From Bacteroidales bacterium (GTDB taxonomy: Bacteria > Bacteroidota > Bacteroidia > Bacteroidales > UBA932): 8,266 nucleotides of DNA. The position numbers and the translations under genes were made by a program. Numbering within the stretch: the stretch's first letter is position 1; each line of letters begins with the position of its first letter. Below, in pieces: positions 1 through 5,444 of the stretch. The notes beneath the pieces are model-generated. The model was not told the DNA's origin. It did no database searches and was given only the letters and a program-made list of their open reading frames with translations. The stretch lies in the NCBI GenBank assembly GCA_013335275.1, contig JAAXVX010000053.1:1-8266 (forward strand). Direction: 5' to 3'.

Positions 1-1
1 C

Positions 2-61
2 GGCATACTTGAAAAAGAATGCTCCGTAATTGTTAAAGATTTTTTCAAAAGTAAAAGGTAG
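2..61 (+). CDS. C-terminal tail of an unidentified upstream gene (partial)
   Basis: Frame 2 is open from the left edge to a TAG at 59-61 and gives 19 residues, beginning GILEKECSVIVKDFF and ending in a basic FKSKR tail. The other two plus frames close at 10-12 (TGA) and 27-29 (TAA). The stop lies 2 bases before the ATG of the next gene, the tight spacing expected inside an operon, and its last codons carry an AAAAGG that could serve as the ribosome binding site of that gene. The fragment is too short to name a family. It could also be chance open frame, so the call rests mainly on its position. Confidence 0.45.
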   Translation, partial: GILEKECSVIVKDFFKSKR

Positions 62-63
62 TT

Positions 64-534
64 ATGCTGGAGTTACTGCAGGATTATGGATTTATAGGAC
101 TTTTTATCGGGTCTTTTCTGGCAGCTACTGTAATCCCATTCAGCTCGGATGTGCTTCTTGTAGGGATGCTTCTGGCCGGAGTGGACCCCATTCTCTCTTT
201 CTTTTCGGCAACAATTGGCAACTGGCTTGGAGGGCTCACTTCCTACTATATTGGTCACATTGGAAAATGGGACTGGATTGAAAAGTGGTTTAAGATAAAG
301 GAAGAGAGTATGTTGAAGCAGAAACACTGGATTGACAAATATGGAAGTCTCATTGCATTTTTCAGCTGGATGCCTTTTGTTGGAGATTTTTTGGCAGTAG
401 GGCTTGGGTTTTACCGCGTGAACTTTACAAAGTGTGCAATTTATATGCTGGTTGGTAAAGCGGTGAGGTTTGCGTTCTGGGTTATCTTGTACCATTACTA
501 CGGAGAAACGGTCCTTCAATTCAAGTTTCTTTAA
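64..534 (+). CDS. yqaA: YqaA-type DedA/SNARE-associated family membrane protein
   Basis: This is a 156-residue polytopic inner-membrane protein of the DedA (SNARE_assoc) superfamily, YqaA branch. Hydrophobic segments lie at about residues 9-38, 44-64, 95-116 and 123-146. The diagnostic part is the re-entrant region FFSWMPFVGDFLAVGLGFYR (about 99-118), which matches the family's pattern of F-x-(R/W)-x-x-P-x-x-(G/R)-(D/x) followed by a Gly-rich turn. The N-terminal ATVIPFSSDVLL (about 21-32) is the matching first re-entrant segment. Some DedA relatives move undecaprenyl phosphate or phospholipids across the membrane; the substrate of the YqaA branch is not established, so transport is only inferred. 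The start at 64 is supported by AAAAGG at 53-58, five bases upstream. It probably belongs to an operon with the gene ending at 61. No clear terminator follows before the tRNA promoter. Length is normal for the family. Confidence 0.85.
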   Translation: MLELLQDYGFIGLFIGSFLAATVIPFSSDVLLVGMLLAGVDPILSFFSATIGNWLGGLTSYYIGHIGKWDWIEKWFKIKEESMLKQKHWIDKYGSLIAFFSWMPFVGDFLAVGLGFYRVNFTKCAIYMLVGKAVRFAFWVILYHYYGETVLQFKFL

Positions 535-538
535 AAAT

Positions 539-569
539 TTTGGACTTTTTAAAAAAAGCGATATATTTG
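539..569 (+). promoter_or_regulatory. Bacteroidetes-type promoter of tRNA-Gln
   Basis: TTTG at 539-542 and TATATTTG at 562-569 are separated by exactly 19 bases. This matches the known Bacteroidetes sigma-ABfr consensus of a -33 TTG-like element, about 19 bases, then TAnnTTTG at -7. Transcription would begin around 574-577, about 15 bases before the mature tRNA, leaving a short 5' leader for RNase P to remove. Confidence 0.8.
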
Positions 570-590
570 CACCCTCAAAAGTAAACCTAT

Positions 591-661
591 TGACCTATGG
601 TGTAATGGTAGCACTACTGATTTTGGTTCAGTCAGTCTAGGTTCGAATCCTGGTAGGTCAA
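591..661 (+). tRNA. tRNA-Gln (anticodon TTG)
   Basis: The 71-base sequence folds as a complete cloverleaf. The acceptor stem pairs 591-597 (TGACCTA) with 654-660 (TAGGTCA), seven perfect pairs, and the discriminator base is A661. The D stem pairs 600-602 with 612-614 and its loop contains GG. The anticodon stem pairs 616-620 with 628-632, and the seven-base loop TTTTGGT puts the anticodon TTG at 623-625. The variable loop is four bases. The T stem pairs 637-641 with 649-653 around a TTCGAAT loop. CCA is not encoded (CGT follows the discriminator), so it must be added after transcription. TTG reads CAA and, by wobble, CAG. It is a single gene with its own promoter and terminator. Confidence 0.96.
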
Positions 662-673
662 CGTAAATTGCTG

Positions 674-704
674 AGAGGCTGTCTAAAAGGGCAGCCTCTT
701 TTTG
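674..704 (+). terminator. Intrinsic terminator after tRNA-Gln
   Basis: A strong hairpin pairs 674-683 (core GAGGCTG at 675-681) with 690-699 (core CAGCCTC at 692-698) around a short A-rich loop. It is followed immediately by a T run (699-703, continuing as TGTTTTTA). It lies 13 bases after the tRNA and has the T tract only on the plus-strand side, so it ends the tRNA transcript and insulates the glycosyltransferase gene at 775. Confidence 0.88.
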
Positions 705-753
705 TTTTTATGTAATCCGTTATGCCGTATTAGAAAATGAACTCAAAATCCTC

Positions 754-761
754 TATCTTTA
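754..761 (+). promoter_or_regulatory. Possible -7 element for the GT2 gene
   Basis: TATCTTTA matches TAnnTTTG at all but the last base and is the best candidate in the 70 bases between the terminator and the GT2 start. No convincing -33 TTG lies 19 bases upstream; TTA at 730-732 is the nearest. If it is used, transcription would start only about 7-10 bases before the ATG, giving an almost leaderless mRNA. Weak support. Confidence 0.25.
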
Positions 762-774
762 TTGCAGCAAAATT

Positions 775-1803
775 ATGACAGAAAAAGATTTCAGCATATC
801 AGTTATAATGCCGGTATATAAAGTTTCCGGCTATATCGGGAGGTCGGTTGAATCTCTGGTTGCGCAAACGTATAAAAACTTTGAAATCATACTTGTAGAT
901 GATTGCGGGGGAGATGATAGCATTGAAAAAGCCATTAATGCGCTTAAGTATCATAAATACAGTAACAACAACGGAGTTGTTACTAATTATGCGAAAAGTT
1001 ACAAGGTAGTTACTAATACATGTAATCAAGGAGTTTCTCTTTCAAGGCAAAATGGTATGCTGGCTTCAGGCGGTGAGTTTATCATTCACCTTGATTCGGA
1101 CGATTACTTCGAACCGGATTTGCTGGAAAGACTTATTAACATAGCTAAAGCGTCTTCTTCCGATATGGTTATCTGTAATTTTTTCAAAGAGAGACCTTCC
1201 GGAAGTTCAAAAATTGAAACATCGTCAGCAGATCATCCATTGATTTCGGATAAAGATAAAACAGACTATGTAAAGGAAATGCTCCGGGGTGAAAGGCCAT
1301 CCGCTCTTTGGAATAAGCTTGTTAAAAGGGAGCTTTTTGACAGGGCAGGAATTCCGTTCGAAAGCAACCTTAGAGATGACCTTTCTGCTTCTCCTCTGCT
1401 TGTTTTACATGCAAAAAAAATAGATTTTGTAAGTGATGCCCTTGTTCACTATGTTTTGTATAATTCAAATTCGGAATCGGTAAGTTTTGGCCACCTGAAA
1501 CTTATCGCAAACACATTGAAAATGCTGGAAAGCCGTTTTGAAGAGATGGGAATTTCAATGGAAGATGAATTTCTGTCATACAAGACCATTACAAAAAGAA
1601 AAATGATTATTCATCCGGGTATATCCGGCAAAGAACTTGATATTGCATTGAGCCTTTTCCCGGAAATTAATTCTTCGATAAAAGACGGTAAAAATCCCGA
1701 GAAAAAGATTCAGTACAGAATACTCTTAAAACTTTCCACAAAAGGGAACACCCTCCTGTTCAGGCTTTACAGATTGCTTTTAAAATTTTTGTTATCTCTT
1801 TAA
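775..1803 (+). CDS. Family 2 glycosyltransferase (GT-A fold)
   Basis: This 342-residue enzyme has the hallmarks of GT2 inverting glycosyltransferases, which move a sugar from a nucleotide-sugar donor onto a growing glycan at the cytoplasmic face of the inner membrane. The N-terminal strand is ISVIMPVYKVSGYIGRSVES (about 8-27). The nucleotide-binding acidic pair is in ILVDDCGGDDS (39-49). The block NQGVSLSRQNG (84-94) leads to the DXD metal site LDSDD (106-110). WNKLVKRELF (179-188) and the acidic RDD (200-202) follow, where related proteins carry the catalytic base. The C-terminal 30 residues are basic and leucine-rich (LLKLSTKG to the end), which suggests a membrane-surface helix. Donor and acceptor cannot be told from the sequence. 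Between the second strand and the NQG block it carries an extra stretch of about 15-20 residues with a repeated VVTN (68-71 and 78-81). No Shine-Dalgarno is evident before ATG 775. Its last 12 bases overlap the end of the convergent GT4 gene. Confidence 0.92.
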   Translation: MTEKDFSISVIMPVYKVSGYIGRSVESLVAQTYKNFEIILVDDCGGDDSIEKAINALKYHKYSNNNGVVTNYAKSYKVVTNTCNQGVSLSRQNGMLASGGEFIIHLDSDDYFEPDLLERLINIAKASSSDMVICNFFKERPSGSSKIETSSADHPLISDKDKTDYVKEMLRGERPSALWNKLVKRELFDRAGIPFESNLRDDLSASPLLVLHAKKIDFVSDALVHYVLYNSNSESVSFGHLKLIANTLKMLESRFEEMGISMEDEFLSYKTITKRKMIIHPGISGKELDIALSLFPEINSSIKDGKNPEKKIQYRILLKLSTKGNTLLFRLYRLLLKFLLSL

Positions 1804-1819
1804 AAGGATATTTAAAAGC
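1776..1819. other. AT-rich inverted repeat across the convergent gene ends
   Basis: GCTTTTAAA (1776-1784) is perfectly complementary to TTTAAAAGC (1811-1819) with 26 bases between them, and it brackets both stop codons (GT2 at 1801-1803, GT4 at 1792-1794). A related CTTTAAAAG lies inside at 1798-1806. The symmetry could act as a weak bidirectional end signal for the two transcripts, because no other terminator is visible here. The stem is mostly A-T and the loop is long, so chance is a real alternative. Confidence 0.25.
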
Positions 1820-2808
1820 TCTTTCTCTCTAAGCTCAGCCGTAAATTTTTCTTCAACTCTTTCCCTGAATACACACGATGTATTCGATTCGATGGCCTCT
1901 TTTATTGCAGATGCCGTTTCGGCAACATCATTCCCTGAAACCGTTTTTCCAAGCCCTCCGGTAACCTCCGGCATGCCTCCGGTATTTGAAATGACAGGAA
2001 TACAGTCATGATACATTGCTTCGGCTAATGCGAGGGAAAAGCTCTCTTTTCGGGAAAGCTGACAGTAAACAGATGCTTTTTGATAATATGCTGCTAGTTC
2101 GCGATGTTCAACTTTTGGTATTATTTTCAGATTTGCCGGAACTTCGCCAATAAGATGGCTTAATTTTTCTCCGTTTATGCCAATAATTGTGAATGGAATA
2201 TCCGGAAGTGACTTTGCGGCATTAATGAAACGGTCCACTCCCTTAATAAAAAAGCTTTGAGGTGTTGAAGAGAGGGCAACACACAGAACCAGTCTCTCTT
2301 TTGAATCACAGGAATTTTCAGTGCCGTTTACGGAATCGCTTGAAAATACGATACCGTTGTAAAGAATTTCCCTTTTAGAAAACGGAGAAATAGCCCGGGC
2401 AACCCGCTCAATATATTGAGAGACGCAGAGATTGAGAGATGCATTGGTTATTGAGTAGCGGGTCATAAAGCCGCGGACAGGATTTGAAAAACTTCCGTAA
2501 CCCCATTTTTTTACACGGCATACATCATATCCTCCTATAACCAGATATACTTTTTTCCGAAATAGTTTTGAAAACAGGACAGGAAAGAATGAGTGATAGT
2601 CTGCAAACCATATATAGACTATGTCGTATCTTAAAATATTGAATAACAAATAGAAAAACTCGTTTGTTATGGAAATTGCCTGTTTGATTTTTGATGAATT
2701 GTCAACTACGAGAGAGGTTACCGGGAATTTTTTTCCCAGAATATCCAAATCGCCTTTTATAAAAGTGGAGATTCGGGTATAAATAAAAAGCACTCTCTCT
2801 TTTTCCAT
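1792..2808 (-). CDS. Family 4 glycosyltransferase (GT-B fold)
   Basis: This 338-residue protein is a GT4-type retaining glycosyltransferase, expected in the cytoplasm at the inner membrane, using a nucleotide-sugar donor. The N-terminal acceptor domain starts with RVLFIYTRISTF (5-16) and includes YDIVYIWFADYHSFF (61-75) and VIGGYDV (90-96). The C-terminal donor domain has the typical FxKGVDRFINAA (187-198), FTIIGINGEK (206-215) and the EX7E motif: E255 and E263 in RKESFSLALAEAM, followed by PVISNTGGMPEV (271-282). Length is normal to slightly short for the family. The sugar and acceptor are not predictable. It is the last gene of a three-gene operon: its ATG directly follows the TAA of the phosphodiester glycosidase gene with no base between them, so translational coupling is likely. 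It ends inside the 3' end of the opposite-strand GT2 gene. Confidence 0.92.
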   Translation of the reverse strand: MEKERVLFIYTRISTFIKGDLDILGKKFPVTSLVVDNSSKIKQAISITNEFFYLLFNILRYDIVYIWFADYHSFFPVLFSKLFRKKVYLVIGGYDVCRVKKWGYGSFSNPVRGFMTRYSITNASLNLCVSQYIERVARAISPFSKREILYNGIVFSSDSVNGTENSCDSKERLVLCVALSSTPQSFFIKGVDRFINAAKSLPDIPFTIIGINGEKLSHLIGEVPANLKIIPKVEHRELAAYYQKASVYCQLSRKESFSLALAEAMYHDCIPVISNTGGMPEVTGGLGKTVSGNDVAETASAIKEAIESNTSCVFRERVEEKFTAELREKELLNILLKR

Positions 2809-3681
2809 TTATTTTTTTGGACGGAACAGTAATATGGCATTTGCCACCTTTCTTTCCCCCTTATTGTCGAATAATTTGTTGTCGGTTGGATGATTGACAA
2901 CTCCGTTGTCGGAATATCCTTCGATATACATCGTAGTGGAACCGCCCCCGTCAAGATTGATTATATCGGAAGCTCCCATCCATCTTAATATACTCTGGAG
3001 CTCTTTGATTGATACGCCGTTTGATTTTTCGTTTCTTCCGTCAATGGTAACCAGCATTATTGTTCCGTCACCCCTTTTTGCAATTGCCGTTCTTGGGTGC
3101 CTGGTTGTGTAGAAAGAGGAACCGGAAAGTTTTTCGTCAACTCCTCCCACGCGAAGAATAGGACCGGTAGTTAAAACATCCTGCGCCTGAATATATTTCT
3201 CCCACTCCTTTATTTCGTCTGCTTTAATTATATACAGCTCCTTGTTGTAGAAAGCAAGGGCACCAAGCTGATGCATAGATCTTTGCTTGTTTACTATTGT
3301 ATTGGGAGCCAGGTTTTTCCCGTTCTTTCGGATATAATCTACAGAGTTATAGTCTTCGGTATTGTAATTATAGTTGAACTTAAAGAAAGATCCGTTTATT
3401 GCTGCCAGAGCACCGTTTTCGGCTGCCATTTTACTGGTCTCTTTCAGAACCGGACTTGGAAACAGTTCAAGAGTTGCCCCGGATGATTTTCCGATTTCAA
3501 TAATGGAAATATACTGGTTTGATTCAAACAACTCTTTGTTTTCAAAATGAATAAACTTGTAAATAACGCCGGTTGCAATTGTACTTTCTTTCCACTTGCC
3601 ATTTACGAGAGTTATTGAGTCGTTTTGGGAGTATCCTGCAAAAGAGGATGCAAGAAACAGTACAATAAAAAATTTTTTCAT
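2809..3681 (-). CDS. Secreted phosphodiester glycosidase, NAGPA/DUF2233 family
   Basis: This 290-residue protein matches the NAGPA domain (phosphodiester glycosidase, formerly DUF2233). The founding member, the mammalian uncovering enzyme, removes N-acetylglucosamine from a sugar-phosphodiester. Bacterial members are thought to cut related glycosyl phosphodiesters. The family signature blocks are present: AAINGSFF (93-100), TTGPILRVGG (171-180), HPRTAIAKRGDG (195-206) leading to VTIDGR (211-216), and INLDGGGSTTMYIEG (241-255), with the closing ERKVANAILL near 276-285. The chosen start at 3681 gives MKKFFIVLFLASSFAGYSQ, a signal peptide likely cut after Ser18, so the enzyme acts in the periplasm or at the surface. 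An ATG 48 bases further upstream would overlap the preceding gene and bury the signal peptide. It sits 1 base after the Na/Pi symporter stop and abuts the GT4 gene. Substrate unknown. Confidence 0.9.
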   Translation of the reverse strand: MKKFFIVLFLASSFAGYSQNDSITLVNGKWKESTIATGVIYKFIHFENKELFESNQYISIIEIGKSSGATLELFPSPVLKETSKMAAENGALAAINGSFFKFNYNYNTEDYNSVDYIRKNGKNLAPNTIVNKQRSMHQLGALAFYNKELYIIKADEIKEWEKYIQAQDVLTTGPILRVGGVDEKLSGSSFYTTRHPRTAIAKRGDGTIMLVTIDGRNEKSNGVSIKELQSILRWMGASDIINLDGGGSTTMYIEGYSDNGVVNHPTDNKLFDNKGERKVANAILLFRPKK

Positions 3682-3682
3682 T

Positions 3683-5368
3683 TTATTGAATTTCAATAAT
3701 TGCTTCTGAAACATTAATGATATAGTCACCGGTCATTTCACATTCGGCAACAACATCCATATAGTAGACACCTGTCTGGTAGTTGTATTTGTTATGCTCA
3801 AGGCTTAGAAGGTGCTCTTCTTTAAGAATGTTCCGGTACTCGTTTATCTCTTCCTCAGAGTCTACAGCTTTTGATATTCCTTCAATTTTTGTATATCCTT
3901 TATCCAGATTTTCAATCATATTGTCAAATGCCTTTTCAAGGATTACAAACATATGATCAAGCTTGTTAACCATGTCCGGGGTAAAGCTCTTTCCGTGTAT
4001 CTTTTTTCGATTGAGGATTCTGGCAATATTGTATCCGGAATCTCCTATACTCTCAATTTCACTGATTATAGTATACATTGCCTGAAGTCTTCTTGCACTC
4101 TCTTCGCTCAGTTGTCCTTCGGCAACATTGTTGAGGTAATTTGCAATCTCCAGTTCTACCTTGTCTGTTATTTGCTCATAATGCTCAAGCTTATTGTAAA
4201 GTTCTTCAAACTTATCCGTTTCACATACTTTCAGTGCCTCCCGGGCATAAACAAACTGCTGTTTGCTAAGTTTTGCAAAATCTACGATTTCGTATTTTGC
4301 CTGACTAAGGGATAGTTCGGCAGTACTTAAGACACCGCCCTGAATGTACTTAAGCCGAAACACCTCTTCGGCATCTTTAGACTTGATAACCTTGGTTACT
4401 AATTTCACTATTTGTGGTGTAAACCATACTAAAATAAGTGTGTTAGTTGTGTTGAAAAGAGTATGCAGGAATGATATCCCGTATAATATAGCCTCGGAGT
4501 TTGTATATGGGTCAATAGAGAAAACGGCTATTGTTATTTTGGCAACGACAAACATAACCGGCTTGTAAAGCGTGAGAACCCAGATTACCCCGAAAACATT
4601 GAAAACAGTATGCGCCAGTGCCGCTCGCCGGGCCGAGACATTAGCTACGGCGGCAGCAATATTTGCAGTTATTGTTGTTCCGATATTTTCCCCAAGTACC
4701 ATTGCAGCGGCCAGTTCGAAAGGAATCCATCCGTAGCTTGCCATAACAAGAGTAAGAGCCATTGTTGCACTAGAAGACTGCATAATCATTGTGAGGATAG
4801 TACCAATAAGCACAAATATCAATACTGAGCCGAAACCATAATTTGTCCATTGCTGTAAAAAGGCGAATATTTCGGGATTTGCCTTAAGGTCGGGAACAGA
4901 ATCTTTCAGAAAAGTAAGACCAAGGAAAAGCAGAGCAAATCCAATCACGAATTCTCCCATCGACTTTTTCTTCTTGGATTTGAACATCATCAAAACAAAT
5001 CCAACTCCCACTAATGGGATTGAAAACATGGAGATGTCAAATTTGAACCCAAGCAAAGATATAATCCATGCTGTGACTGTTGTTCCGATGTTTGCTCCCA
5101 TAATAACCCCGACGGATTGTGTGAGAGTGAGCAAACCGGCGTTTACAAAACTCACAACCATAACCGTAGTTGCACTGGAAGACTGAATAATTGATGTAAT
5201 GAAAAGCCCGGTTAAAACTCTTTTAAAAGAGTTTGAAGTCATCGCAGCAAGAACATTGCGCATCTTCTCTCCGGCAACCTTTTGCAGCCCTTCGCTCATA
5301 AGAGTCATGCCATAGAGAAAAAGGCCGATAGATCCGAGGAGTTTTAAAACCTGAAATACAATATCCAT
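3683..5368 (-). CDS. Na+/phosphate symporter with C-terminal PhoU-like domain
   Basis: This 561-residue inner-membrane protein belongs to the Na/Pi cotransporter family (PF02690, NptA/YjbB-like) and is expected to move inorganic phosphate with sodium. The two inverted transport repeats are plain: QSSSATT (62-68) with GANIGTT (91-97), and QSSSATM (197-203) with GENIGTT (226-232). The serine-rich and GxNIGTT motifs form the substrate site. Further membrane helices run to about residue 325 (FLHTLFNTTNTLILVWF). From about 350 to the end the protein is soluble and helical and resembles PhoU, with repeated E/D-rich helices such as IISEIESIGDSGYNIARI; PhoU-like tails are common in this family and may regulate transport. 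The start at 5368 gives MDIVFQVLKLLGSIGLFLYG, which agrees with the usual N-terminus; the alternative ATG at 5410 adds 14 atypical residues and lies upstream of the likely transcription start. It is the first gene of the operon with the NAGPA and GT4 genes. Direction (import or export) cannot be read from sequence. Confidence 0.95.
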   Translation of the reverse strand: MDIVFQVLKLLGSIGLFLYGMTLMSEGLQKVAGEKMRNVLAAMTSNSFKRVLTGLFITSIIQSSSATTVMVVSFVNAGLLTLTQSVGVIMGANIGTTVTAWIISLLGFKFDISMFSIPLVGVGFVLMMFKSKKKKSMGEFVIGFALLFLGLTFLKDSVPDLKANPEIFAFLQQWTNYGFGSVLIFVLIGTILTMIMQSSSATMALTLVMASYGWIPFELAAAMVLGENIGTTITANIAAAVANVSARRAALAHTVFNVFGVIWVLTLYKPVMFVVAKITIAVFSIDPYTNSEAILYGISFLHTLFNTTNTLILVWFTPQIVKLVTKVIKSKDAEEVFRLKYIQGGVLSTAELSLSQAKYEIVDFAKLSKQQFVYAREALKVCETDKFEELYNKLEHYEQITDKVELEIANYLNNVAEGQLSEESARRLQAMYTIISEIESIGDSGYNIARILNRKKIHGKSFTPDMVNKLDHMFVILEKAFDNMIENLDKGYTKIEGISKAVDSEEEINEYRNILKEEHLLSLEHNKYNYQTGVYYMDVVAECEMTGDYIINVSEAIIEIQ

Positions 5369-5396
5369 GTTGATAATTATATATGATATGCGGCAA

Positions 5397-5404
5397 CAAA
5401 TATA
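5397..5404 (-). promoter_or_regulatory. -7 element for the Na/Pi-NAGPA-GT4 operon
   Basis: On the minus strand this reads TATATTTG, a perfect match to the Bacteroidetes TAnnTTTG element. It lies 28 bases upstream of the chosen ATG, so transcription should start near 5389-5391 and leave a leader of about 20 bases with no Shine-Dalgarno. The expected -33 position (around 5424-5426) reads GCG rather than TTG, so the promoter may need an activator or be weak. Confidence 0.6.
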
Positions 5405-5417
5405 ATTCATAAATTGT

Positions 5418-5425
5418 TACCTTCG
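5418..5425 (+). promoter_or_regulatory. -7-like element for the metallopeptidase-barrel gene
   Basis: TACCTTCG differs from TAnnTTTG at one position and lies 19 bases upstream of the ATG at 5445. No TTG is found at the expected -33 spacing (around 5396-5398, which reads ACA). It overlaps the place where the -33 box of the opposite promoter would be. Confidence 0.45.
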
Positions 5426-5435
5426 CGACATAAAT

Positions 5436-5439
5436 AGGA
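5436..5439 (+). promoter_or_regulatory. Shine-Dalgarno-like AGGA supporting the start at 5445
   Basis: AGGA ends five bases before ATG 5445. It is one of the few recognisable ribosome binding sites in this window and supports the start that yields a good signal peptide. Confidence 0.5.
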
Positions 5440-5444
5440 AATAG

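Noticed and set aside
73..519. 148-codon open frame on the minus strand
   Set aside because: It lies wholly antisense to the YqaA-type gene, its protein has a low-complexity Lys/Pro/Asn/Cys-rich make-up with no recognisable motif, and it has no promoter or ribosome site.
640..661. tRNA-Gln 3' end as an attachment site of an integrated element
   Set aside because: I found no second copy of the tRNA 3' end and no integrase or phage gene in the window.
3682..3729. Longer N-terminus for the phosphodiester glycosidase (ATG at 3729)
   Set aside because: It would overlap the symporter gene by 47 bases and place 16 residues in front of a clear signal peptide that starts at 3681.
5375..5407. AATTATAT/ATATAATT inverted repeat in the divergent promoter region as an operator
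   Set aside because: It consists only of A and T in an AT-rich region, has a 17-base spacer and does not extend. Chance is the better explanation without conservation data.
5369..5410. Longer N-terminus for the Na/Pi symporter (ATG at 5410)
   Set aside because: The added residues are not family-like, and the ATG lies upstream of the -7 element at 5397-5404, so it would not be on the mRNA.
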